This document shows positions 1 through 7,314 of a stretch of DNA of 11,732 bases, piece by piece (the first letter of the stretch is position 1; the number at the start of each line of letters is the position of its first letter). This DNA is from Candidatus Poseidoniia archaeon. GTDB taxonomy: Archaea; Thermoplasmatota; Poseidoniia; MGIII; CG-Epi1. The position numbers and the translations under genes were made by a program. The stretch is from contig JAKURS010000029.1 of NCBI GenBank assembly GCA_022449705.1, forward strand, positions 1-11,732, given 5' to 3'. The notes under the pieces were generated by a model. It searched no databases and was not told where the DNA came from. It saw nothing but the letters and a program-made list of their open reading frames with translations.

Positions 1-1
1 G

Positions 2-376
2 CTGGCGCGGCGGAACGCCCGGGCGGCAGGGCACCACATCGAGTTCTCGCAAGGCGACCTGTTCGCGCCGGTCGGCGCCCGCCGCTTCGACGCCATCGTT
101 TGCAACCCGCCCTACCTGCCGCCGGGTGGCGAATACGATGACCGCTGGCTGGCGCTGGCGGTCGAAGGCGGCCCGACCGGCGCCGAGTTCACCCAGCGGC
201 TGCTCACTGGGGCGCCACACCACCTGCGGCCGGGCGGCGGGGTGTGGCTGCTGCTCTCGAGCTTGATGAGCGAGCTGCCGGAGGGCTGGGAACGCGAGCG
301 GTTCGACGAGCAGAATTTCGATGGCGAAATCCTGCGAGTGGAGCGGCTTTCGCTCTCCGTCTCCGTTTCCGGTTGA
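2..376 (+). CDS. C-terminal part of a HemK2/Mtq2-like protein glutamine N5-methyltransferase (5' end outside window)
   Basis: Open from the left edge to TGA at 374-376; about 124 residues are visible. The motif NPPY lies at visible residues 35-38 (bases 104-115), preceded by a GDLF strand and FDAIV. This is the catalytic signature of class I SAM-dependent methyltransferases that modify glutamine or adenine amides. Downstream, a GGPTG segment, an LRPGGG turn and an LLLSS strand match the archaeal/eukaryal HemK2 (Mtq2) layout better than bacterial PrmC or a DNA methyltransferase. In that family the substrate is the GGQ glutamine of the class I release factor (aRF1), so the likely role is in translation termination in the cytoplasm. 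The SAM-binding motif I is outside the window, so the fold is only half seen. The family call is fairly firm; the exact substrate is inferred from family knowledge. Confidence 0.8.
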   Translation: MARRNARAAGHHIEFSQGDLFAPVGARRFDAIVCNPPYLPPGGEYDDRWLALAVEGGPTGAEFTQRLLTGAPHHLRPGGGVWLLLSSLMSELPEGWERERFDEQNFDGEILRVERLSLSVSVSG

Positions 377-392
377 TATAATCGCGCCCCCC
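372..392 (+). promoter_or_regulatory. Archaeal-type AT-rich box plus C-run ahead of the surface-protein gene
   Basis: The sequence TTGATATAAT (373-382) is a TATA-like island in GC-rich DNA, overlapping the stop of the preceding gene, and a run of six C follows at 387-392. An archaeal start site about 25 nt downstream of the box would fall near 400-410. That gives a leader of roughly 60 nt before the ATG at 469, or almost none before the alternative GTG at 412. The same AT-box plus C-run arrangement recurs at 5151-5167 and 7281-7295. Confidence 0.55.
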
Positions 393-453
393 AGTTACAG
401 ACTAAAACCACGTGCAGAATTGCTTTAACTCATCCCCCCACCTCGAGCTACCA

Positions 454-459
454 GAGGAG
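454..459 (+). promoter_or_regulatory. Shine-Dalgarno sequence deciding the start at 469
   Basis: GAGGAG lies nine bases before the ATG at 469-471, a normal ribosome-binding spacing. The protein from this ATG begins directly with a classical signal peptide. The frame is open further back to a GTG at 412, but that start would put 19 non-hydrophobic residues before the signal peptide. Confidence 0.7.
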
Positions 460-468
460 TTACCAATC

Positions 469-1833
469 ATGAACACCACGACAATACTGGGCACGCTGGC
501 CGCAATCCTGTGTTTGGCCTTTTTCCTGCCGTCCCTTGCGAGTGCTGAAAGCGTCAATGTCACCTTCACCGTAGATGCGAGTGATGGAACGGACCCGGCA
601 TCCTACACCTGTGCGGATATGGATGGCGACGACAGTGTGGAGAACTGCATGTTGTCTGCTAATTTCTCATTGCCCTCGGACAGTGGCGCGAGTTGGGACC
701 ACCCTCACTTCTGGCAATGGATGTTGTATTCCGAAGGTGTTGTCATCCAGCACGGTGATCTTGCTGAATTGACCCTGAATGACGTGAATCTTACTTTCTC
801 GTGGGTAGCGGAGGGGTGCACCACGTTCGAATGCCAGAACACCACCGTCCACCAGAACACTCATCGAGGAGCCTACTATCTGCGTCCGACAGATTGCGTT
901 TGGTTCCAAAATCCAGGTGTCTCACAATTTGAGGACGGCTTCGATAACAACAATACATGGCGCTGCTTCAATGAGGTAGGAGACTATCCATCGGGCAACA
1001 TGATCTTCCACGTTACCGAAGAGCCCACAGAATGCGAAATCTGGGAACAGGAGAATCCATATCTCGTTGATCGCGCAAAACCTGAGGGCGAGATGGACAA
1101 TGGCTGTCCCTGCTATGGAACTGGGGACGAAACGTGTGATGATGATGAGTACTTTAATGAACAGGAATTAAATAATACATCATCCAATGACAACGGGACC
1201 ATCACAGTGAGCGTTGCGAGGGTCGACATCCCTGAGCACCCCGAGTGGTCTTGGACTTACAAATACTCGGTTGAGGTCGGCGACCTTCAAATGGATGTGA
1301 ATTACACCGCCGTAATCCTCGTCAAGCGGGTTGGTGATGATGAGTGGGGAGGTCTTGATTGGTGGTGGGACATCGACTGGGAGGGTGGCTACGATGAAGA
1401 CAACGATGGATACCAGAACCAGATCGAGAATCCTTTTTCACTACAGAGAGGATGCTATCACATCAATGCCGGTCTCTATGAAAGGGATGATCTCTATGCA
1501 GACGCCGAAAATGCGGCAGTACTGGTAGCTGTTGACCTGGATTTCGGTGTTGGAGGCATCTGCATGGATGGTGTGTTCTACCCTGAAGTCGATAGTGATG
1601 CAGATGGGGTGGTTGACTATCAAGACTACTGCCCTGATACATCACAAGGCGAGATGGTTGATGTGGAAGGTTGCTCTGAAACACAGTTGTCTGGAACAGG
1701 TGAAGGCGGAGATGATGGCGACGGCAACGTGATAGAGGAAGACGACGGAGGTGGCATCCCCGCGCCGTCGCTGGCCGCCGCTGTCGCCGCCGTGGCCGTC
1801 ATCGCGCTGCACCGGCGCCCGAGAAACACCTAA
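469..1833 (+). CDS. Secreted cysteine-rich surface protein with calcium-binding repeat and C-terminal membrane anchor
   Basis: 454 residues from the ATG with a good Shine-Dalgarno. Residues 1-26 form a signal peptide (hydrophobic core about 6-21, cleavage after LASA). The mature part is acidic, has 14 cysteines, which suggests disulfides, and about nine N-x-S/T sequons, which suggests a glycosylated outer-surface protein. A DEDNDG segment and residues 375-402 (D-x-D-x-DG-x-x-D-x-x-D-x-CP ... GC) resemble thrombospondin type 3 calcium-binding repeats. After an acidic Gly/Asp linker, IPAPS (430-434) starts a C-terminal helix ending in HRRPR, laid out like archaeal sortase-type sorting tails but with PAPS in place of PGF. 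I do not recognise the main domain (about 27-370), and adhesion or ligand binding would be a guess. The body is A+T-rich relative to its neighbours: bases 1141-1200 are 21/60 G+C, against 48/60 at 1741-1800 in the tail of the same gene. Confidence 0.85.
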   Translation: MNTTTILGTLAAILCLAFFLPSLASAESVNVTFTVDASDGTDPASYTCADMDGDDSVENCMLSANFSLPSDSGASWDHPHFWQWMLYSEGVVIQHGDLAELTLNDVNLTFSWVAEGCTTFECQNTTVHQNTHRGAYYLRPTDCVWFQNPGVSQFEDGFDNNNTWRCFNEVGDYPSGNMIFHVTEEPTECEIWEQENPYLVDRAKPEGEMDNGCPCYGTGDETCDDDEYFNEQELNNTSSNDNGTITVSVARVDIPEHPEWSWTYKYSVEVGDLQMDVNYTAVILVKRVGDDEWGGLDWWWDIDWEGGYDEDNDGYQNQIENPFSLQRGCYHINAGLYERDDLYADAENAAVLVAVDLDFGVGGICMDGVFYPEVDSDADGVVDYQDYCPDTSQGEMVDVEGCSETQLSGTGEGGDDGDGNVIEEDDGGGIPAPSLAAAVAAVAVIALHRRPRNT

Positions 1834-1857
1834 ACCGGCCCGGTAATTGCGGGCTCC

Positions 1858-4425
1858 TTGTCCACGCCGATGATGAAGCAGTATTACTCCATCAAGCGCG
1901 AGCACCCCGACGCGCTGCTGATGTTCCGCATGGGCGACTTCTACGAGACCTTCGGCGAAGACGCGCGCACCGTTTCACGTGAACTGGACATCGTTCTCAC
2001 CGCGCGCGACCGCAAGTCGAAGAACCCGGTGCCGCTCGCCGGCATCCCCTACCACGCGCTCGACAGCTACCTCGCCAAGCTCATCCGCCGCGGCTACCGC
2101 GTTGCCATCTGCGACCAGCTGGAAGACCCGCAGGCGGCGCGTGGGCTGGTGAAGCGCGGCGTAGTCCGCGTCGTCAGCCCTGGCACCGTCGTCGAGGGTG
2201 CACTGCTCGGGGCGGGCCACAACTTCCTCGCCGCTGCGCTCGAAAGCGACGGGCGCTACGGGCTGGCGCTGCTCGATATCTCGACCGGAGACTTCCGCGC
2301 GGCACAGTTCGCCAGCCGCGGCGGGCTCGAGGCGGAGCTGGTGCGACACGCGCCGGCAGAGGTGCTAGTGACGCCGGCTGGGGAGGCTGAGGACAAACTG
2401 GCGGAGTGGCTGCGTGCACACGGCTTTACGGTTACAGAGGCCGAACTGGAAGGCTGGTTGCACCCTGTCGCGGCGAAGGCGCTTGAGAAGCGGTTCGGCG
2501 CGCTGGAACTGAAACCACTGGCGACAACCGCTGCCGGCGCGGTGCTCGAATACGCGGGCGCAACACAATTCTCCGAGCTGCGGCACCTGCGGCCGCCGAT
2601 TGAGCTCGCTGCGAGCGAGCAGATGGTTCTCGATGCAGTGACGCTGCGCAACCTCGAAGTCGTCAGGGCAGTCGGCGATGGTGGAGTGCGCGATTCACTC
2701 TTCGGCCACCTCAACACAACGGTCACCGCAGGCGGCGGTCGCACACTGCGTGAGTGGCTGCTACGGCCGATCTGCACGCTCGAACCGCTGGCGGCTCGCC
2801 ATGGTGCGGTGGGCGAGCTCGTCGGGAAAACGCTGCCGCGACGCGAAATCCGCGACATCCTCAAGGGTTTCCAAGACGTCGAACGACTGTTGTCGCGCGT
2901 CGGCCACGGCTCGGCCTCGCCGCGCGACCTCGCCGGCCTCGGGCAGAGCCTCGCCATTGTCGGCGAGCTGCAGCAATTGCTGCAGGAAGAGCCTCTCGAG
3001 GCGGAGCTGCTCGCCTCAACCACCAGTGAGATTGACCCGCACCCTGAAGTTTCGAATCACCTGGCGCAGGCGCTGGTCGAGGAGCCACCACTGGTCATCC
3101 GCGACGGTGGCATCTTCCGCGCCGGCTTCTCCAGCAAACTGGACCAGCTGCGGGGGCAGGCGACGCAGGGACGTGAGTGGGTCACTGCGCTGCAGGTGCA
3201 GGAGCGCAAGCGGACCGGCATCGCCCGGCTGAAGGTGGGCTACAACCGCGTCTTCGGCTACTACCTTGAAATCCCGAAAAAAGACGCGAAGAAAGTCCCC
3301 GAAAGCTACCACCGCAAGCAGACCGTCGCGACCGGCGAGCGCTACATTACCCCCGAGCTGAAGGAGCAGGAGTCGACCATCCTGCGCGCCGACGAACGTG
3401 CCACTGCCCTGGAGGGCGAGCTGTTCCGCGAGCTTCGCGAATGGGTACTCGAGCGGCTGCCGTCGCTACAGGCGACCGCACGCGCCGTCGGCCAGCTCGA
3501 CGCTCTGGCTGCACTGGCCGAGGTCGCCGAGACGCGCGACTACTGCCAGCCCGAGATGTCCGAAACGGGCGCGCTGCACGTCTCTGACGGCCGCCACCCC
3601 GTAATCGAGCGGTTGCGCGAGGGCGAGTACATCCCCAACTCGCTGCACCTCGATGACGCGCAGCGGCAAGTGATGATTCTCACTGGCCCCAACATGGGTG
3701 GCAAGTCCACCTACATGCGCCAGACGGCGCTCATCTGCCTGCTGGCGCAGGCCGGCTCGTGGGTACCCGCCGCGTCGGCCCGATTGCCGCTGGTAGACCG
3801 CATCTTCACCCGCGTTGGCGCGCACGACGACCTGGTCCACGGACACTCCACCTTCATGGTCGAGATGCTCGAGCTGGCCAACATCCTGCAGAACGCGACA
3901 CCGCGCAGCCTGGTGCTGCTGGACGAAATAGGCCGCGGCACCTCAACCTACGACGGGCTGGCGATTGCGTGGGCCGTTGCGGAGCAGCTCCACACCGGGC
4001 AGGGCGTCAAGACCATGTTCGCGACGCACTACCATCAGCTGACCGACCTGGCGCGGCTGCTCGACCGCGCCTTCAACTCGCACATGCAGGCGCGCGAGGA
4101 AGGCAACGAACTGCTGCTGCTCTACCGCGTGGCGGAGGGACCAGCCGATGCGTCATTCGGCGTCCATGTAGCGCAGATGGCGGGCGTCCCCGACGCCGTG
4201 ACGGCGCGTGCCCGCGAGGTGCTCGGGAAGCTGGAGCAGGACGCGACCGTGGAAGTTTCGGCCGCGGGCGGCCCGGTGCAGGCAGTCTTCGACCTGGCGC
4301 AGGCAGCTGCTGCCGAACAGAAAGCGGACCCGCTGCGCGATGAAATCCGCAAGCTGGACCTGATGAACATGACGCCGTTGCAGGCGCTGGAGAAGCTGCA
4401 TGACCTGCAGCAGGAATTGCTCTAG
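1858..4425 (+). CDS. mutS: DNA mismatch repair protein MutS
   Basis: 855 residues, the normal bacterial MutS1 length (E. coli 853). It binds base mismatches and small loops and starts repair by ATP-driven sliding. The N-terminal mismatch-binding domain has the Phe-x-Glu motif at F28-Y29-E30 after FRMGD. The connector, lever and clamp domains follow, then the ATPase: Walker A GPNMGGKST at 610-618 (Lys616), Walker B/signature DEIGRGTSTYDG from 689, and the FATHYHQL switch region. The C-terminus (MTPLQALEKLHDLQ) matches the MutS end helices. The start is TTG at 1858, because it keeps the conserved TPMMKQY; ATG at 1870 or 1873 would trim this only slightly. It lies 24 nt after the surface-protein gene with no clear promoter of its own. 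No mutL is in the window. MutS1 in archaea is usually attributed to transfer from bacteria (family knowledge). The GC-rich codon use matches the neighbours, so any transfer is old. Confidence 0.97.
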   Translation: MSTPMMKQYYSIKREHPDALLMFRMGDFYETFGEDARTVSRELDIVLTARDRKSKNPVPLAGIPYHALDSYLAKLIRRGYRVAICDQLEDPQAARGLVKRGVVRVVSPGTVVEGALLGAGHNFLAAALESDGRYGLALLDISTGDFRAAQFASRGGLEAELVRHAPAEVLVTPAGEAEDKLAEWLRAHGFTVTEAELEGWLHPVAAKALEKRFGALELKPLATTAAGAVLEYAGATQFSELRHLRPPIELAASEQMVLDAVTLRNLEVVRAVGDGGVRDSLFGHLNTTVTAGGGRTLREWLLRPICTLEPLAARHGAVGELVGKTLPRREIRDILKGFQDVERLLSRVGHGSASPRDLAGLGQSLAIVGELQQLLQEEPLEAELLASTTSEIDPHPEVSNHLAQALVEEPPLVIRDGGIFRAGFSSKLDQLRGQATQGREWVTALQVQERKRTGIARLKVGYNRVFGYYLEIPKKDAKKVPESYHRKQTVATGERYITPELKEQESTILRADERATALEGELFRELREWVLERLPSLQATARAVGQLDALAALAEVAETRDYCQPEMSETGALHVSDGRHPVIERLREGEYIPNSLHLDDAQRQVMILTGPNMGGKSTYMRQTALICLLAQAGSWVPAASARLPLVDRIFTRVGAHDDLVHGHSTFMVEMLELANILQNATPRSLVLLDEIGRGTSTYDGLAIAWAVAEQLHTGQGVKTMFATHYHQLTDLARLLDRAFNSHMQAREEGNELLLLYRVAEGPADASFGVHVAQMAGVPDAVTARAREVLGKLEQDATVEVSAAGGPVQAVFDLAQAAAAEQKADPLRDEIRKLDLMNMTPLQALEKLHDLQQELL
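4422..4425. other. Shared CTAG stop palindrome of two convergent genes
   Basis: The palindrome CTAG supplies TAG for mutS on the plus strand (4423-4425) and TAG for the membrane-protein gene on the minus strand (complement of 4422-4424). The two coding regions meet tail to tail with a 4-base overlap and no room for separate terminators. Confidence 0.9.
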
Positions 4426-5126
4426 GCTGCGATGTCGAGCAGGTAGCTGCGCTGCTTCTCGTTGCCCTGCTCGTCGAACGCGGTGATGCGCACGGTGTAG
4501 CTGCCCGAATCGAGCCCGTCTTCGAGCAGGAAATACCAGCCGTATGCGGCCTCAATGCCCCATTCGTTGCCGGCCGGAAGCGGCTGCAGTAACGCGTAGG
4601 TGCCGCCGGCGACCAGGAGGCCCTGCGCACCCTCCTGCAGCGCCAGCCGCGCCCCGGAAACGTCGCGGTTGTCGCGCAGGTCGACGACAAACAGCAGTTG
4701 CTCGCCGTCGGGAGGCGACATGGTCGCGTTCCAGGTGTCGCCGTCGTCGACGTAGAATTCCATTTCGCCAACGCGCGGCGGCGCGATGTCGCTGAAAGGC
4801 GGATTGGAGAGCAGGATGAAGACGCCCAGCCAGGCGAATACTGACGTGAGGATTGGCCCTGCCCAGCTCTTGCGCTCAAAGCTGCTGGTGTCAATCACCA
4901 GCGGCAGCACCTTCACTATGGCAAAGCAGGCGGCGAAGCCGAATAGCAGCCCGTAGCGCGCCTGCCCCGTCGCAAGCGCCAGCTGCCAGCTCGCCAGCCC
5001 CACCAGCAGCGCCCAGCCGATGCTGAAAAGTCCGGCTTTCGAGTCGCGCACCTCCTTCTCTAGCCACTCGGTGCGGTCGAACTCGGGGAACTCGAACGAC
5101 GGCTCCGACTTCTTCTTCTTTGCCAT
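4422..5126 (-). CDS. Three-helix membrane protein with an external beta-sandwich-like domain, function unknown
   Basis: 234 residues from ATG (complement of 5124-5126). I chose this start because MAKKKKSEP is a typical charged cytoplasmic N-terminus and it lies about 30 nt from the AT-rich box at 5151-5160. The frame remains open further upstream, but that would run through the box. Hydrophobic segments at about 32-52, 58-78 and 89-107 give three helices. With a Lys-rich N-terminus inside, the C-terminal part (about 110-234) should lie outside. That part is rich in alternating beta pattern (EMEFYV, LLFVVDL, SYTVRITAFD) and looks like an Ig-like or carbohydrate-binding-like sandwich, but I cannot name the family. 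It is divergent from the M50 protease and convergent with mutS. Sharing a promoter box with the protease suggests co-regulation; a role as partner or substrate of the protease is speculation. Confidence 0.8.
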   Translation of the reverse strand: MAKKKKSEPSFEFPEFDRTEWLEKEVRDSKAGLFSIGWALLVGLASWQLALATGQARYGLLFGFAACFAIVKVLPLVIDTSSFERKSWAGPILTSVFAWLGVFILLSNPPFSDIAPPRVGEMEFYVDDGDTWNATMSPPDGEQLLFVVDLRDNRDVSGARLALQEGAQGLLVAGGTYALLQPLPAGNEWGIEAAYGWYFLLEDGLDSGSYTVRITAFDEQGNEKQRSYLLDIAA

Positions 5127-5149
5127 GGCGCCGCGCGCAGCGCAGCAGG

Positions 5150-5167
5150 CTACAAATAAAGCCCCCC
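5150..5167. promoter_or_regulatory. Compact bidirectional promoter: AT-rich box with C-run
   Basis: The intergenic region between the divergent genes is only 56 bp (5127-5182). Its single AT-rich island, TACAAATAAA (5151-5160), reads TTTATTTGTA on the other strand. Its centre is about 26 nt from the plus-strand GTG at 5183 and about 31 nt from the minus-strand ATG at 5126, which is right for near-leaderless archaeal transcripts both ways. GCCCCCC (5161-5167) follows it on the plus side. No Shine-Dalgarno sequence is evident before either start. Confidence 0.6.
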
Positions 5168-5182
5168 GCTCGCGCGGCACCT

Positions 5183-7258
5183 GTGGCCAGCCTTCCCGAT
5201 TTTAGGCAGCTCTCTGACGGCATACGCTCCGTCGACCGCGCCGGGGCGGAGGCGTTCCTTCAAGCGCACTGGCGGCTGCTGGTGTTCCTGCTGGTGCTGC
5301 TGCTGCTCGGCGGCTTCTCACTCGACTCGGGCTTTACGCAATTTGCGCTGCTGGTCGCCGTCTGGGTCACCACGCTGCGCTGGGCACAGAATGAGGGCAG
5401 GCTCGAGCCGCTCAACCTAGACCTCATCTGGGGCCGCTCGTTCCTGATGTGGCGCACCGAGCGCGGCAAGCGCTTCATCGAGCGCATGGCGCAGCACGGC
5501 ACGGTCTGGCGCCGCTTCGGCGACGTAGGGCTGGTGATGGTCTATGGCACGATGGTGACGATGCTATCGCTGCTGGTGTGGCAGGCGTTCCTGGTTTCCA
5601 GCATCCCCAAATCGGCCGCCGTCTCTCCGAAGCTGATGCTGGGGCTGCCGGGGATTAACCCGGTTATCCCGCTCGGCTACGGGATTGCTGCGCTCGCGAT
5701 TGCCATCGTGGTGCACGAATTCTGCCACGGTATCCTGGCGCGCGTCGCGAACGTGCGGCTGAAGGCGCTCGGCCTCCTGTTCTTCGCCGCGCCGATCGGC
5801 GCCTTCGTCGAGCCGGACGAGGAAGAGATGGTCGCGATGCGGCGGATTGACCGCATGCGGCTCTACGCCGCCGGCCCCGCCTCGAACATCACGCTGGCGT
5901 TCCTGTTCGCGCTGCTCTTCTCGTGGGGTATGGTCGCGGCGCTGGAGCCCGCGCACGAAGGGGCGCTGACCGCCTCGGTCGTGGCGGACTACGCCGCCGG
6001 CGAGGCTGGCCTCGAGCCGTGGATGCTGCTCACCTCGGTCAACGGCACCTCCATCGAGAACGCCGCCGATTTCGGGGAGGCGCTGAACCGCACCTGGGCG
6101 GGGCAGAACGTTACCGTACAGGCGCTTGACAAGGGGCAGCCACGCAGCTTCGACGTCACGCTCGACGACAAGGGCAGCTACTACCTGCAGTATTACCCCG
6201 ATTACTACGAGCCGTGGATGTCAGGCAAGGGATTCCTCGGCGTCGCCGTGACCGACCAGTCGGTCGTCACCGAAGGGCTGGTGCATCCCGCACAGGACGG
6301 CTGGAGCCTGCTGCTCTACATCACGCTGCCGTTCCAGGACCTGCAGCCGTTCCCCGAGCATTTCACCGCGCTCTTCGAGCCGAGCGGCTTGCCGGGGGTG
6401 CTGCCCGACGGGCTGTTCTGGATGACTGCCAACCTGTTCTACTGGATTTTCTGGCTAAACTTGATGGTCGGCATGACCAACGCGCTGCCAGCCGTGCCGC
6501 TTGACGGCGGCTTCATCTTCGGCGACTCGGTCGCGGCGCTGCTCGACCGGCTGAAGCGGCCGGCGCTCTCGGCCGAACGCAAGGAGGAAATCACCGACCG
6601 CCTCGTCTCGGCGCTCGCAATCCTGGTCGTCGCACTGGTCGTGTGGCAGCTGGTCGGCCCGCGGCTGCTCGGCACCGAGGTGGTATTCCTGCAGGCGCGG
6701 TTTGACACGAGCGACGACGAGGGCTGGAACGGCGACATCTTCGAGTTCGACGCGTCGAACTCGGTCGGAGGCTTCGTCGAATGGGAGTGGGATTTCGGAG
6801 ACGGTACCACCGCCAGCGGCGAACAGGCGAGTCACGCGTGGGATGCTGGCGGAGCCTACTACGTCGTGCTGACCGCGAAGGACGCAGATGGCCGGCAGAG
6901 CCGCGCCTACCAGTCGGTAGTTATCGACCACCGCGCGCAAGCGAGCGGGCAGGTGGGTGCGCTCGGGAGCGCGACGGAAGAGATTGCCGCCAACCCCTAC
7001 ATCGGTCAAGTCACCACCCAGATTTCGGTAACAGGCGAGAGCCCATTCTTCCTCTCGAGCACTGTCGCCGTCACGCTCACCTCGCCTTCAGGGCAATTGC
7101 AGGAACAGACTGTGACTGTCGGAGCAGGGAACACGCAGGAATTGAGCTGGACTGCTGACGGCGAAGTCGGCGAATGGACTATCGAACTGGAGTCAGAGGA
7201 CTTCGAGTTCAGCTACGAACTGGAATGGGTACTCGACTACGGGTTTACCGCCGAATAG
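5183..7258 (+). CDS. Site-2-protease-type (M50) intramembrane metalloprotease with PDZ-like insert and C-terminal PKD domain
   Basis: 691 residues from GTG at 5183, chosen because it lies about 26 nt after the AT-rich box; longer in-frame starts would overlap the promoter. The zinc site HEFCH is at 178-182 inside a transmembrane segment, and the second metal-site motif N-x-x-P-x-x-PLDGG is at 433-443 with Asp441 as third ligand. GPASN in the following helix is also typical. Two hydrophobic segments lie at about 32-66 and another near 120-145. Between the two catalytic helices, about 257-360, is a PDZ-like domain (GLEPW, LLTSVNG). After the last helix, residues 522-580 form a PKD domain (FDASNS, then WDFGDGT at 536-542, then SHAWDAGG), followed by another beta domain of about 85 residues. 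Family members cut membrane-bound proteins within the bilayer, often anti-sigma factors or signal-peptide remnants. The external PKD tail may help choose substrates or bind the surface layer (inference). Confidence 0.9.
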   Translation: MASLPDFRQLSDGIRSVDRAGAEAFLQAHWRLLVFLLVLLLLGGFSLDSGFTQFALLVAVWVTTLRWAQNEGRLEPLNLDLIWGRSFLMWRTERGKRFIERMAQHGTVWRRFGDVGLVMVYGTMVTMLSLLVWQAFLVSSIPKSAAVSPKLMLGLPGINPVIPLGYGIAALAIAIVVHEFCHGILARVANVRLKALGLLFFAAPIGAFVEPDEEEMVAMRRIDRMRLYAAGPASNITLAFLFALLFSWGMVAALEPAHEGALTASVVADYAAGEAGLEPWMLLTSVNGTSIENAADFGEALNRTWAGQNVTVQALDKGQPRSFDVTLDDKGSYYLQYYPDYYEPWMSGKGFLGVAVTDQSVVTEGLVHPAQDGWSLLLYITLPFQDLQPFPEHFTALFEPSGLPGVLPDGLFWMTANLFYWIFWLNLMVGMTNALPAVPLDGGFIFGDSVAALLDRLKRPALSAERKEEITDRLVSALAILVVALVVWQLVGPRLLGTEVVFLQARFDTSDDEGWNGDIFEFDASNSVGGFVEWEWDFGDGTTASGEQASHAWDAGGAYYVVLTAKDADGRQSRAYQSVVIDHRAQASGQVGALGSATEEIAANPYIGQVTTQISVTGESPFFLSSTVAVTLTSPSGQLQEQTVTVGAGNTQELSWTADGEVGEWTIELESEDFEFSYELEWVLDYGFTAE

Positions 7259-7270
7259 TCACCCCATCGA

Positions 7271-7295
7271 ATAATAACTAATATTAAGCCCCCCC
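7271..7295 (+). promoter_or_regulatory. Promoter of the tyrosine-degradation genes: AT-rich box and C-run
   Basis: ATAATAACTAATATTAAG (7271-7288) is a strong AT island directly followed by seven C (7289-7295), with the ATG at 7315. The distance from the box centre to the ATG is about 32 nt and there is no Shine-Dalgarno sequence, so the transcript is probably leaderless or nearly so. It is likely the shared promoter of the next two to four genes. Confidence 0.65.
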
Positions 7296-7314
7296 TGAGC
7301 CCTGACAAACCACG

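Noticed and set aside
2256..3023. Long open frame on the minus strand inside mutS
   Set aside because: It is antisense to a fully supported MutS, is Ser/Arg/Pro-rich with no domain, and arises from GC-rich codon bias.
3759..4343. Plus-strand 194-codon frame inside mutS
   Set aside because: Arg/Gly/Ala-rich out-of-frame translation of the conserved MutS ATPase; not a real protein.
4073..4894. Minus-strand open frame of 273 codons spanning the end of mutS and the membrane-protein gene
   Set aside because: It is shifted against the membrane-protein frame, rich in Arg, Pro, Ser and Ala, and shows no domain or start signal.
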